Shown: piece by piece, positions 16,744 to 26,655 of the stretch
Layout: the number at the start of each line of letters is the position of its first letter
Position numbering within the stretch: position 1 is the first letter of the stretch
Assembly (NCBI GenBank): GCA_964561545.1
Contig: CAZLQF010000005.1
Coordinates: forward strand, 1-64,000
DNA: 64,000 bases
Origin: CAZLQF01 sp964561545
Lineage (GTDB): Bacteria; Bacteroidota; Bacteroidia; CAILMK01; CAYYUA01
Direction: 5' to 3'
Notes under the pieces: model-generated
Databases searched by the model: none
Told to the model about the DNA's origin: nothing
Seen by the model: the letters and a program-made list of their open reading frames with translations, nothing else
Position numbers and translations under genes: made by a program

Positions 16744-19700
16744 ATGAAGAAGGGTTTTTTACAGCAATTTAAATGCGTAGGTATTTTTATAGCTGCGGGT
16801 TTTTTATCTGAAGCTGCCTTTGCTCAAGAAAGCAAAGATTATCTTAAGGAAACGCAACAAGACCAATTAAAACAACTGGCAACTGATTTTAACTCGGCCT
16901 ATGAGCAGGAAATGAACAAGGCCGTTCAATTGGCTCGGGACAGAGGCTTACCGATTAGGAAAGAATTAGAAGATGGCCGAACGGTAGAGCTACAAGGAAT
17001 TTTTCCTACAGGGGAATTGAAATATTATACCACAACCAATCTTGATGCAGCTAAAACTGATGGCACCGATAAAGTTTGGCCAAGCGGTAGTTTAGGACTA
17101 AACCTTACAGGAAATGGACTAACAGCAGGCGAGTGGGATGGCGGAGCGGTTTACAGCTCACACCAAGACTTAACAGGCCGGGTAACACAGGTGGATGGAG
17201 CCACCAGTATAAGCGGCCATGCCACGCACGTAGCGGGTACCATCATAGGAGCCGGAAACGACAACAGTGCCAAAGGCATGGCTTATGAAGCTGATCTGGA
17301 TGCCCATGATTGGAGCAACGATGATGCTGAGATGGCTACAGCTGCCAGTAATGGCCTGCTGATCTCCAACCATTCTTACGGATTTGTTACGGGTTGGAGT
17401 AGTGGCACTTGGAATGGCGACACAAATGTAAGTAGCCAAGAGGATTGGAAATTTGGCTTTTATACCAGTGCTGCAGAAGGTTGGGATCAAATAGCGCACA
17501 ATGCGCCTCATTATTTAATTGTTAAGTCATCCGGCAATGATAGGAACGATGACGGATCTGGTTATCCACCTGATGGCCCATATGATTGCATACCGCCCAA
17601 AGGGAATGCTAAAAATATCATGACGGTTGGAGCTGTTAAGGATATTTCAGGCGGATATTCAAGTCCATCGGATGTCAATCTAACAAGTTTTAGCTCTACT
17701 GGTCCTGCCGATGATGGACGGGTAAAGCCCGACATTGTTGCCAATGGAGCAGGATTGTATTCCTGCGGTACTGCTAATACAAGCGCTTATGATACCAAAT
17801 GGGGTACTTCCATGTCAGCTCCGAGTACCACAGGCTCCCTTTTGCTTTTACAAGAGCATTATCACAACCTTAATGGCAATTATATGCGAGCGGCTACCTT
17901 AAAAGGTTTGGCCATTCATACTGCTCATGAATCAGGCAATGGGCCAGGGCCAGACTACGAATTTGGGTGGGGCTTGCTCAATACAGACGGAGCAGCAGCT
18001 CATTTGTCAAATGGCGGTAAAAACCTGACCAAAGAAGCAACGCTTAATGATCAGCAAACCTACACCATGTCGGTATATTCTGATGGAACTGAACCTTTAA
18101 CCGCTACGATAAGCTGGACGGATGTTCCGGGCAATCCACCTTCCACGCAATTGGACCCGCGCACACCCATGCTCGAAAATGACTTGGACCTTAGGATCAT
18201 TAAAAATTCCAATAACAATCATTATAAGCCTTATAAGTTGGATCCCACCAATCCAACAGCAGCAGCTACTACAGGTGACAATGATGTGGATAATGTGGAA
18301 AAGGTGTATGTAGCTTCGCCTTCTTCGGGCTGGTACACCATCGAGGTTACCCATAAAGGCAACTTGAACAATCAAAATGACCAGGATTTTTCGCTTTTAA
18401 TAAGTGGTGCTTCTGCTCAAAATTGCGCAGCAACTGGTCTTCCGATCAATTTAAATTTTGATGAGGCCTCCGAAGGTTGGGGCGCTGGTACGGGTTTTAA
18501 CAATGATGACGATTCAATAGGTCATTGTTGGTCACGTACACCGGGCCAATCATCATCTGATTATTTTTGGGGCGTTAGAGCGAGTTCTACAGGTTCATCC
18601 AATACAGGGCCCAATGGTGATCATACCACAGATACAACCAATTACCTTTATACTGAGGGCTCTAATGGTTCAAGCGGAGATACGGCCATTTTAACGTCTC
18701 AAAAAATTGATTTAGCCCAATCCAATTTCCCTAAGCTAAAGTTTTGGTACCACATGTATGGTAGCGATATGGGTACCCTTGAAGTGCATGTATCAAACGA
18801 CCAAGGTAGTACGTGGAATAAAAAGTTCTCCGTTAGTGGCGCTCAGCAGAGCAGCTCCTCTGATGCCTGGAAACAACAAAATGTAGACTTGTATGATTAC
18901 CAAGGAGGTACCATTCAGCTTAGATTTTTGGGAATCAAAGGTAGCGGATATCAAAGCGATATGGCTATTGATGATATGGCCATCGAATCTTGTCCGAACA
19001 TGGTTAGGGGTAGCGAATCTTTTGATTATACCTCTATTCCTTCTTGTTGGGAAACTTATGGAAATGCTACGTGGAATTTTGACACCAATGCATCCTACGG
19101 TGCTGACGATGCAGGAGACCATACCGGTAATAATGGTTTTTATGGTTGGGTGGATGGCTCAGATTTAGACAATGGAGATACGGCAGTTCTAACGTCTGCT
19201 CCGATTGATATTGGTCCTTTAAGCAATCCGGAATTGTCTTTTTACCTGTTTAGCAATAACACCAACAATCCCGGAGACAACAATACTTTTCATTTAGACA
19301 TTTATGATGGCAGCACGTGGCACAATGATGTAATCGTTTATGCCAATGACAGTGCTAATTGGATCAATTTGACAGCTGATCTGTCCAATTACAATGTGTC
19401 CGGGTTTGTTAAGGCTCGTTTTAAAGTTGAAGGTACAGCGAACACCGAATTTTACAATGACATCCTGGTCGATGATGTAACGGCAATATGTGGTCCCCAA
19501 GGCTTGCCTTTTAAGCAAAAGTTTAGTGCAAAATATCCGGCATGTTGGACCAGAACCGATAAATCAGCCATTGTAACCTCAACATCATGTGAGGATTATA
19601 GCAGCCAGCATTTAAGATTAAATGGCAAAGACGGGGCTAAGGCTGAAACACCCCCAATAGATGTGAGCAATTACAATTCGATTTACGTTAGTTATATGTA

Positions 19701-22700
19701 TCGACAAGGAGCAGATGGTAGTTGTGGTGATGATCCCGAAAGTAATGACAACATTGACGTGGATTACTGGAATGGTAACCAATGGGTCAATTTTATCAAT
19801 TATGATGGAAATTCAGCCCCTAATAGTTTTACCCATGAACAGTTCTTATTGGACAGTGGCTTAACCAAGCAGTTCAAGCTGAGATTTCACATGGTGAATG
19901 GCTCTGGTGTTAATTTTGATAATTTCAATTTTGATGACATTAAGGTCAAATCCAACCCTCCATGCAAAGCAGTTAAAAATCTACGAGCTGCAACAACTTA
20001 TGATGACTCAACCACCATTGCATGGAATACAACAAATTCCCCAAGCAGTACCTATCAAGTTGAATATGGTGAACAAGGATTTAACCTTGGAGCAGGTAGC
20101 AGGGAAGGAGCTACCGATACTCAATATACCATTACCAATTTGCAACCAGAAACCAGTTATGAAGCCTATGTAAGGGAAATTTGCGGAAGCGGGGATACCA
20201 GTTCATTTAAAGGGCCGGTATCATTTACCACGGAATGTATTGTTAAGCTTTCCCCACACATGCAATCTTTTGACGCTAACTCAACTCCCAATTGCTGGAA
20301 GAATTATGGAGATGAAAATTGGACATTTAGCACCAATGCTGCTTACGGTGCTTCTTCGATTACTGACCACACCAACAATGGTGGAAATTACGCCTGGGTA
20401 GATGGTTCCAATAACAGTGGCGGAGATTCTGCTGTGCTTGAAACGTATCCTATAGATATTAGTAATTTAAGCACTCCAAAACTATCGTTTTACCTTTTTA
20501 GCAATAATACCGACAATCCTGGCGACAACAATACCTTAATCGTGGATATTTATGACGGAAACAAATGGCATGAGGATGTTTTGGTTTATGCCAATGATGA
20601 TCCGGATTGGGTTCATCAATCAATAAATTTATCCAGCTTTAACGTCACCGGACCTGTAAAAGCCAGGTTTACGGTGAAAGGAACAGCCTCTACCGCTTAC
20701 TACAATGATATTTTAATAGACGATGTTTATACCCATTGCGGTGGCATTACATTGGACTATTCCCAAAATTTTAATGGAGGTGAATTCCCTGATTGCTGGA
20801 GAAGGTCCAGCAGTTCTGCTATTACGGTTGCCAATAATTGTGGCAGTTACAGTAGCCCCCATTTACAAATTAATGGCGAGGATGATGCAAGTGCAAAAAC
20901 ACCCGAAATTGATGTGGATGGGGACCAAACCATTGAAGTAAGTTACCTGTACAGGCAAGGTAGTTATTCATGCGGTAACAACCCGGAAAGTGATGATAAT
21001 ATCACAGTAGAATATTGGAATGGTAATGTATGGGATTCGCTTACCAATTATGATGGTGATAGTGCTCCGAATAGTTTTACCGAAGAACAATTTACCATTA
21101 CCCAGGGATTGAATGAACATTTTAAACTCCGCTTTTACATGGAGAATGGTTCTGGATCATCCTTTGATAATTTCAACTTTGACGACCTTCAAATCCAACA
21201 ATCTTGCTTATCTGTAACTGATCTGAAAACAACCGCTACTTATGATGATTCCGCGAATATCGCTTTTCAATCCAACTATAACTATGGGCAGACTTACCGG
21301 ATACAGTATGGGCCATCCGGGTTTTCACCTGGGAATGGACAATTCATCACATCCAATGATACCAATGTTACCATAACAGGCTTAACGCCCAATACAAGTT
21401 ACGAAGTATATGTTCGAGAAAATTGTAGAAGTGAGGATTCCTCCGCATTGGTAGGCCCTGTTCAATTCAGCACGGATTGCAGTATCAATAATCCGGTATC
21501 ATTGCCTTACGAGGAGGGTTTTGAATCCTTTTCAGGAACTCATAAGGAAAGCGCTCATTTTTGTAGCAAAAATGGCGCCAATTGGCAGTTTAAAAGTGAT
21601 GATCCGCAGGGTAGACTTCAATTTTCAAGCAGTAATATCAACCCTAATTCAGGGAACAAAGCGGCAAGCCTCGATGTGGATGCATCCGGAAATTTCACGG
21701 TCAATGATTTAATTCTGCAGTTGAACATGAGCAATTATACCGTTAGTGATCAAATTTACCTTGCCTTTTTCCATACGCATTATGATGAGGAAGAACATGA
21801 TAACGATAGTGTATGGATAAGGGGCAGCAAGACAGAACCATGGGTAGGCGTTTATGATTTATTTGCTAATCAGGACACATCCTATATTCGAGCTGAGATC
21901 AACTTGTCAACTGTTCTTTCCAATGCTGGCCAATCCTATAGCTCAAACTTCCAGATAAGATTTGGGCAGGAAGACAATTATTCAATTGGTGGCGTTGAAG
22001 ATGGCCGCTCATTTGATGATATGATGGTTTATGAGTGTGGCGGAGCCAATCAATATTGGACTGGTACCATGAATGATGATTGGAACAACGGAAGCAATTG
22101 GTGCAGTGGCAATGTTCCGTCCAGTTCTGATGATGTTTACATACTGCAAGGGACTCCCAACTATCCTTCCATTTCAAGCAATGCTAAAAGCGATAATATT
22201 ACGCTGGAATCTGGCAATCAGCCTGGTAAAGTTCATGTCCAAAGTGGCGTTGCGCTTGAAATCACTGGAAATTTGATCAACAACAGTAAAAATGTTCGGG
22301 ATTTGGGAGATGGAATGGTTAAGATGACCGGCAATAATGGTAGCCAATTCATCAAGGGGAATAGTAAAGTTAAAGCGGGCGAGTTGATCATTGAAAATAG
22401 CCAAAACGTAGTACTGGAAACCGCTGTAGAGGTCAAGAATACCCTAACTTTAAACCAAGGTATCGTTGACATACCAAGCAATAAGGATTCGATCATTATT
22501 GGTAATGATGCCACCGTAAGTCCTGCAGGAGGGGGTAATGCCAGTTATGTGGACGGGAAAGTAACAAAAACCGGTGATGAAGCTTTTTCTTTTCCCATTG
22601 GCGATAATGGAAAATGGGCTAAGTTAGCAATTTCAGCACCAAGCGATACCAGTGATCAATTTACGGCTTTTTACAAGAATAATAGCTATCCCAACACTTC

Positions 22701-23553
22701 AAACATGAGTTCACCATTAAAGAATATAAGTAGCATCGAGTATTGGGATTTGAGTAGAAATAAAGGCAATTCCAGTGTAAATGTGACCTTAAACTGGAAA
22801 TCTGGTTCTGTAACAAGTGCGGGTATAACTGATACTGCTGATCTTAAAGTAGCCCACTGGAATGAAGCCAACAATCAATGGGAGAGTTATGGCAAAGATG
22901 GTATAACTGGTAATACTTCGGCAGGTAGTATTACGGTAGAGAATATTAGTAATTTCAGTCCATTTACTTTTGGCTCGTCTTCTGATGCGGACAATCCCCT
23001 TCCCGTTGACTTGCTTTACTTTAATGCGACAAAAGCCGGTGATCATGTAAACCTTGATTGGGCTACTGCCTCTGAATCCATGAACAGCCATTTTATCTTA
23101 CAGAAAAAGGTAGATGGTGAATGGCAGAAGATAGACCAGAAAGATGGGCAAGGGACAACAACAGAACGACAGAATTACAACGCTGTGGATAGAAACATTG
23201 AGAAGACAGGCGATCACTATTACCGCCTCAAACAAGTCGACTTCGATGGCCAACATGCCTATTCTGAAGTTGAAAGTGTAGCATATACGGAAGCAGGGTT
23301 TCAAGGATTCTCCATGTACCCGAATCCGGTTGAAGATAAGATCCATATCAACTTCAGTGCTGCCGAAGAAGGAAATTACCAAGTGGCCATTGTAAATATG
23401 GTTGGCCAGCAAATGCTGGAACAAGAAATTGAAGTTCAATCCGGATTGAACCATCAAGCAATCCAGGTTTCTTCCTTAAGTAGCGGCTCTTATTTTATTG
23501 TATTAAAAGGAGCTGAAGAAATAGAAAGAGAAAAGTTTTTGAAAAGGGAATAA
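16744..23553 (+). CDS. Giant secreted subtilisin-like protease with T9SS sorting domain
   Basis: This 2269-residue protein has a signal peptide ending AAFAQ and an S8 domain with Asp132 (GEWDGG), His159 (GHATHVAGT), the oxyanion Asn in SSGNDRND and Ser356 (GTSMSAP). Jelly-roll (MAM/CUB-like) modules and fibronectin-type III modules follow, then a beta-helix-like stretch (residues 1780-2080). The C-terminal type A T9SS domain begins FSMYPNPVEDKIHI. Two blocks of MAM, jelly-roll and FN3 (about 410 residues each) are tandem copies. The protein would cross the outer membrane by T9SS and act on the surface or outside, probably on host or polymer-bound protein. An imperfect -7 box (TAACTTTC) precedes it. 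It is monocistronic. Confidence 0.92.
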   Translation: MKKGFLQQFKCVGIFIAAGFLSEAAFAQESKDYLKETQQDQLKQLATDFNSAYEQEMNKAVQLARDRGLPIRKELEDGRTVELQGIFPTGELKYYTTTNLDAAKTDGTDKVWPSGSLGLNLTGNGLTAGEWDGGAVYSSHQDLTGRVTQVDGATSISGHATHVAGTIIGAGNDNSAKGMAYEADLDAHDWSNDDAEMATAASNGLLISNHSYGFVTGWSSGTWNGDTNVSSQEDWKFGFYTSAAEGWDQIAHNAPHYLIVKSSGNDRNDDGSGYPPDGPYDCIPPKGNAKNIMTVGAVKDISGGYSSPSDVNLTSFSSTGPADDGRVKPDIVANGAGLYSCGTANTSAYDTKWGTSMSAPSTTGSLLLLQEHYHNLNGNYMRAATLKGLAIHTAHESGNGPGPDYEFGWGLLNTDGAAAHLSNGGKNLTKEATLNDQQTYTMSVYSDGTEPLTATISWTDVPGNPPSTQLDPRTPMLENDLDLRIIKNSNNNHYKPYKLDPTNPTAAATTGDNDVDNVEKVYVASPSSGWYTIEVTHKGNLNNQNDQDFSLLISGASAQNCAATGLPINLNFDEASEGWGAGTGFNNDDDSIGHCWSRTPGQSSSDYFWGVRASSTGSSNTGPNGDHTTDTTNYLYTEGSNGSSGDTAILTSQKIDLAQSNFPKLKFWYHMYGSDMGTLEVHVSNDQGSTWNKKFSVSGAQQSSSSDAWKQQNVDLYDYQGGTIQLRFLGIKGSGYQSDMAIDDMAIESCPNMVRGSESFDYTSIPSCWETYGNATWNFDTNASYGADDAGDHTGNNGFYGWVDGSDLDNGDTAVLTSAPIDIGPLSNPELSFYLFSNNTNNPGDNNTFHLDIYDGSTWHNDVIVYANDSANWINLTADLSNYNVSGFVKARFKVEGTANTEFYNDILVDDVTAICGPQGLPFKQKFSAKYPACWTRTDKSAIVTSTSCEDYSSQHLRLNGKDGAKAETPPIDVSNYNSIYVSYMYRQGADGSCGDDPESNDNIDVDYWNGNQWVNFINYDGNSAPNSFTHEQFLLDSGLTKQFKLRFHMVNGSGVNFDNFNFDDIKVKSNPPCKAVKNLRAATTYDDSTTIAWNTTNSPSSTYQVEYGEQGFNLGAGSREGATDTQYTITNLQPETSYEAYVREICGSGDTSSFKGPVSFTTECIVKLSPHMQSFDANSTPNCWKNYGDENWTFSTNAAYGASSITDHTNNGGNYAWVDGSNNSGGDSAVLETYPIDISNLSTPKLSFYLFSNNTDNPGDNNTLIVDIYDGNKWHEDVLVYANDDPDWVHQSINLSSFNVTGPVKARFTVKGTASTAYYNDILIDDVYTHCGGITLDYSQNFNGGEFPDCWRRSSSSAITVANNCGSYSSPHLQINGEDDASAKTPEIDVDGDQTIEVSYLYRQGSYSCGNNPESDDNITVEYWNGNVWDSLTNYDGDSAPNSFTEEQFTITQGLNEHFKLRFYMENGSGSSFDNFNFDDLQIQQSCLSVTDLKTTATYDDSANIAFQSNYNYGQTYRIQYGPSGFSPGNGQFITSNDTNVTITGLTPNTSYEVYVRENCRSEDSSALVGPVQFSTDCSINNPVSLPYEEGFESFSGTHKESAHFCSKNGANWQFKSDDPQGRLQFSSSNINPNSGNKAASLDVDASGNFTVNDLILQLNMSNYTVSDQIYLAFFHTHYDEEEHDNDSVWIRGSKTEPWVGVYDLFANQDTSYIRAEINLSTVLSNAGQSYSSNFQIRFGQEDNYSIGGVEDGRSFDDMMVYECGGANQYWTGTMNDDWNNGSNWCSGNVPSSSDDVYILQGTPNYPSISSNAKSDNITLESGNQPGKVHVQSGVALEITGNLINNSKNVRDLGDGMVKMTGNNGSQFIKGNSKVKAGELIIENSQNVVLETAVEVKNTLTLNQGIVDIPSNKDSIIIGNDATVSPAGGGNASYVDGKVTKTGDEAFSFPIGDNGKWAKLAISAPSDTSDQFTAFYKNNSYPNTSNMSSPLKNISSIEYWDLSRNKGNSSVNVTLNWKSGSVTSAGITDTADLKVAHWNEANNQWESYGKDGITGNTSAGSITVENISNFSPFTFGSSSDADNPLPVDLLYFNATKAGDHVNLDWATASESMNSHFILQKKVDGEWQKIDQKDGQGTTTERQNYNAVDRNIEKTGDHYYRLKQVDFDGQHAYSEVESVAYTEAGFQGFSMYPNPVEDKIHINFSAAEEGNYQVAIVNMVGQQMLEQEIEVQSGLNHQAIQVSSLSSGSYFIVLKGAEEIEREKFLKRE
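19003..21481 (+). repeat. Internal tandem duplication in the subtilase gene
   Basis: Unit A (about 19003-20236) and unit B (about 20251-21481) encode the same module order. The first module starts with SFDYTSIPSCWETYG in A and SFDANSTPNCWKNYG in B and contains YLFSNNT and NPGDNNT. The second has FKQKFSAKYPACWTR in A and YSQNFNGGEFPDCWRR in B. The FN3 module starts with NLRAATTYDDS in A and DLKTTATYDDS in B. Divergence at protein level is clear, so the duplication is not recent. Confidence 0.8.
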
Positions 23554-23634
23554 TTTCCTTAGCCAGACGAAAAATTTTTTGTTGATCAATGTAAACACAG
23601 ATTTTTTTCTACTGTTACGGAAAAAAATAAACTT

Positions 23635-23967
23635 ATGGAATCTTTAGAAGAAAAAACCTGTCAACCTTGCGAAGGAGGAGTGCCCGCGCTAACAGCAGAA
23701 GAAATAAAAAGTTACCGCCATAAAGTGAGCGATGACTGGGAAGTGATCAATGACAAGAAGATCAGCCGGACTTTTAAGTTCAAGAACTTCAAGCAGGCCC
23801 TCGATTTTGCCAATAAGGTAGGCGAAATAGCCGAGGAAGAAAATCATCATCCCGACTTACACGTGTATTACGGTAAAGCAGTGGTAGATCTTACAACTCA
23901 TGCCATTGGCGGCCTCTCAGAAAATGACTTTATTATGGCTGCTAAGATTGACGAGCTTAAGAAATGA
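23635..23967 (+). CDS. phhB: Pterin-4a-carbinolamine dehydratase
   Basis: This 110-residue protein carries the family signature EENHHPDLHVYYGKAVVDLTTH, here near residues 82-103, with the catalytic His pair and the tail GLSENDFIMAAKID. The enzyme dehydrates 4a-hydroxytetrahydropterin, recycling the cofactor after aromatic amino acid hydroxylation. The N-terminus (CQPCEGG, with two Cys) matches the short Bacteroidota form. No phenylalanine hydroxylase gene is in the window. It lies 81 bases after the subtilase but is functionally unrelated, and no terminator is obvious between them. Confidence 0.92.
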   Translation: MESLEEKTCQPCEGGVPALTAEEIKSYRHKVSDDWEVINDKKISRTFKFKNFKQALDFANKVGEIAEEENHHPDLHVYYGKAVVDLTTHAIGGLSENDFIMAAKIDELKK

Positions 23968-24112
23968 CTTTGAACCAACAAGGGTTCGAATTCCATAAAA
24001 CAATGGTTCGAGTCTCTGGGAAAGTTATGTTATTATGCTCCAGACCCGAACCAGTTTTAACGAATAAGGGCCCCATTTAAACGAATAATTATTTAAACAT
24101 GAAACGCACCGA

Positions 24113-25075
24113 TTAGTCATACTTATGAGCTGCTTTTTCTAAACGATCGTTAATAGCTCGCCCAATGCCTTCATTGGGCCCTTTCTCAGCAATAACTAAG
24201 TCAAAGCCCTTTTGGTCCATGACCCTCATTGTATGGAAAAGATTGGCTGCCGCTTCCTTGATATCTCCTTCTTCTGATAACAACATTTGATTGGCTTCTG
24301 GTAATTTTGAACTCATTTGTAGAAACCCAATGAATCCGGTTTTTTGTGCATTAACCACTTCAAAATCCTCTGGCCGACCCAATAAGAATTTATTGGCTGG
24401 TGCATAATGAGATTTCAATTGGCCAGGGCTTTCAGTTTGTTCTTTCGATGAAGTTTTGATGGTAGTATGGTTGTAAACTGATTTTAAATCTTCATAAGCA
24501 ATGGCGCCCTCTCGAAGAACCTCAAGCTGATCATTATTCATACGAACAATCGTGGATTCTAAACCCACATCACAGGGACCTCCATCCATAATATAAGGGA
24601 GCTTGCCACCGAGTTGGTCCTTAACATGCTGGGCCGTGGTGGGACTCACATAGCCAAACGGATTGGCACTGGGCGCTGCAATGGGTAAATCCAACTGTTC
24701 TAATAACTGCAGGGTCATAGGGTGATCCGGGATCCTAATGGCAACAGTGAGCTGGCCTGAAGTCACAATATCCGGAATTATTGATTGCTTAGGCAAAACA
24801 AAGGTTAAGGGCCCGGGACAGAATCGCTTGGCTAGTTCATCAAAAAAATCTGGAATGTATTTTACAAATTTTTTTGCTTTTTCAAAGCTACTAAGATGTA
24901 CGATCAGGGGATCGAATTCTGGCCGGTTTTTAGCCTCAAAAATCGAGGCAACTGCTTGTTTATTAAGGGCATTGGCACCCAAACCATAAACAGTTTCTGT
25001 TGGAATGGCTACTAATTTCCCTTCTTCCAATATCCTTCCAGCCTTGGTAATGTCCTTGCCTATTGTCGTGTACAT
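24113..25075 (-). CDS. Threonylcarbamoyl-AMP synthase (Sua5/YrdC/TsaC)
   Basis: The enzyme makes L-threonylcarbamoyl-AMP for t6A37 modification of ANN-decoding tRNAs. The YrdC domain contains VAIPTETVYGLGANAL, KNRPEFDPLIVH and APSANPFGYVSPT. The C-terminal Sua5 extension starts after SPGQLKSHYAPANKFLLG, making this the longer Sua5-type form (320 residues). A frame start at 25099 (TTG) exists. The -7 box at 25097-25104 overlaps it, so the ATG at 25075 (MYTTIGKD) is the real start. It is monocistronic and presumably essential. Confidence 0.93.
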   Translation of the reverse strand: MYTTIGKDITKAGRILEEGKLVAIPTETVYGLGANALNKQAVASIFEAKNRPEFDPLIVHLSSFEKAKKFVKYIPDFFDELAKRFCPGPLTFVLPKQSIIPDIVTSGQLTVAIRIPDHPMTLQLLEQLDLPIAAPSANPFGYVSPTTAQHVKDQLGGKLPYIMDGGPCDVGLESTIVRMNNDQLEVLREGAIAYEDLKSVYNHTTIKTSSKEQTESPGQLKSHYAPANKFLLGRPEDFEVVNAQKTGFIGFLQMSSKLPEANQMLLSEEGDIKEAAANLFHTMRVMDQKGFDLVIAEKGPNEGIGRAINDRLEKAAHKYD

Positions 25076-25096
25076 CCTTTTTTCTTTACAACTTAG

Positions 25097-25104
25097 CAAA
25101 ATTA
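25097..25104 (-). promoter_or_regulatory. -7 element (TAATTTTG) of the Sua5 gene
   Basis: A full match to TAnnTTTG on the minus strand, about 22 bases before the ATG at 25075. A TTG lies 24 bases further upstream, slightly far for -33. The box decides the start codon of the gene. Confidence 0.45.
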
Positions 25105-25214
25105 CGTAAAGAAACCCTTTAGGCGATTCAAAATTCTTCTTAAGGGAAGAAAATTTAAAAGGGCATAAGAATAGCTAACTTTGATCAGTAATTTAGAAGC
25201 TAAGAAGAAAGATT

Positions 25215-25665
25215 ATGGCCGATGCAATCATCAAAGATGATTTCCGACTAAAAAGCTTAGAAAAGGCCCATGAAGAAGCTTTGGTAAGGTTCCTCAATGA
25301 TTGGCTTTTTTATAAAAATACTTTGCACAATCCTTATCCTTATACCCATGCTGATGCTTAATCCTGGATTAATAAAGTGCTGGATCTGAGCTAAATATGG
25401 TAAGCGCCAGAACTTGGCCTTAAGAGATCAAATTGGCATTTTGATAAGGAGAATCGGACTTCATTATAGTTTTAGCTTGGAAGCTCAAAAGAATGAATTG
25501 GTCTATTGGTTTGCGCAATATTACTGGAATTAAGGCATTATGACAAGGGTTATAGTCGGGTTTGCCAATTATGTTATCAATGGATTGCAATTCATAGGTT
25601 TAGAAGGAACTTTCTTTGAATTCAATGCAGCCTATGCAAAAGTTTTGGAGAAAAATTATTATTAA
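25215..25665 (+). pseudogene. Decayed GNAT (RimJ/RimL-type) acetyltransferase
   Basis: The frame starts at an ATG and reads FRLKSLEKAHEEALVRFLND ... NPYPYTHADA, then a TAA, then SWINKVLDLS. After a shift it reads IRRIGLHYSFSLEAQKNELV, YWFAQYYWN, another TAA, GIMTRVIVGFANYVIN and AYAKVLEKNYY. This is the order of motifs in RimJ/RimL-type N-acetyltransferases: the acetyl-CoA loop normally reads W-G-K/R-G-I-M-T, and here the residue before GIMT is a stop. At least three stops and a frameshift make it nonfunctional. Family membership is clear from these motifs; the substrate is not. Confidence 0.75.
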
Positions 25666-25788
25666 TAAGAAGGCCGGTTGAAAAAGTGCTTAAACAAGGA
25701 TGGTGAACACTTCAATAGCTTATTGAAAAAGAATCTTATTATTTTAAAGGATTTATCTTTAAACTTGCAATAATGGTAATCTTTATTT

Positions 25789-26655
25789 ATGCAGCTTTTT
25801 AAGCGCTTCATTCGAGAATGGAAATATGCCATTGTTGGCCTTGGAGTTTATTTACTCCTATTTCTCCAAGGTATATTTTCAATAGAAAAGGGATACCAAT
25901 CTTTCGAGGTTCAAGAAGATTACCAAAAGATCAGTCAAACCATGGATATCAAGCCAATAAAGGATTCAATGGTAAAGCCAACTGTTTACCAAAATGTTAT
26001 GTCATTAGGTAATCTGCGGATAAAAGAGAAGAAAGAAAAATTTATTGGTTTGTTACTGCCGGCAATCTTAGTGGTCAGATTTGACTTACTACAAAAACTT
26101 CGAAAACTTGATTATTTACAAAGGTTAAAAAAGAAAAATGGGGGTATTGTTGAGCAGGATGAGGCTTTTATCAATAATTTAATGGAAACCTACAATACCG
26201 ATACCTTACCAGACTTGAGAAAAAGGCTCAAGCCGCATCCTACCAGTTTGGTATTGGCCCAGGCAGCTTTGGAATGTGGGTGGGGGACTTCCCGTTTCTT
26301 TGTGGAAGGCAATAATATATTTGGAGTATGGTCTTACAATTCAGATGAGCCAAGAATACGCGCTGGGGGAGGGCGAGAGGTCTATGTGCGAAAATACCAG
26401 GATTTAACAGAATCGATCCGTGATTATTTTGGAACTTTATCCAGGGTAAGTGTTTATGATGCTTTCAGAGAAGCCAGGGTTCAGAGTAATGACCCTTTTG
26501 AGCTCATTCCCTATTTAAAGCATTATTCAGAATTAAGAGGGGAATACATCAAAAGGTTACGCCTTATTATAGAAAAAAATAACCTGACCCAATACGACCA
26601 ATACAGTATTCACCCCGATTATTTAAAAGTTAATAATGTGCGTTATGTGCTTTAA
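25789..26655 (+). CDS. Membrane-anchored Bax-like glucosaminidase-domain protein
   Basis: This 288-residue protein has an N-terminal membrane helix (residues 12-30), a linker, and a C-terminal glucosaminidase domain like that of E. coli Bax. The catalytic Glu is in LAQAALECGWGTSRF and is followed by NNIFGVWSYN. Such domains cleave beta-1,4 bonds next to N-acetylglucosamine in peptidoglycan or related glycans. The protein faces the periplasm. Its 3' end overlaps the deacetylase start by 20 bases, so the two are coupled. The pair suggests joint remodelling of GlcNAc-containing polymer. Confidence 0.82.
   Translation: MQLFKRFIREWKYAIVGLGVYLLLFLQGIFSIEKGYQSFEVQEDYQKISQTMDIKPIKDSMVKPTVYQNVMSLGNLRIKEKKEKFIGLLLPAILVVRFDLLQKLRKLDYLQRLKKKNGGIVEQDEAFINNLMETYNTDTLPDLRKRLKPHPTSLVLAQAALECGWGTSRFFVEGNNIFGVWSYNSDEPRIRAGGGREVYVRKYQDLTESIRDYFGTLSRVSVYDAFREARVQSNDPFELIPYLKHYSELRGEYIKRLRLIIEKNNLTQYDQYSIHPDYLKVNNVRYVL

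Noticed and set aside
23985..24020. GGTTCGAATTCC and GGTTCGAGTCTC as tRNA T-arm fragments (a GTTCGAGTCTC also occurs near 16502)
   Set aside because: No acceptor, D or anticodon arms are present; the matches are too short to support a tRNA or an attachment site.
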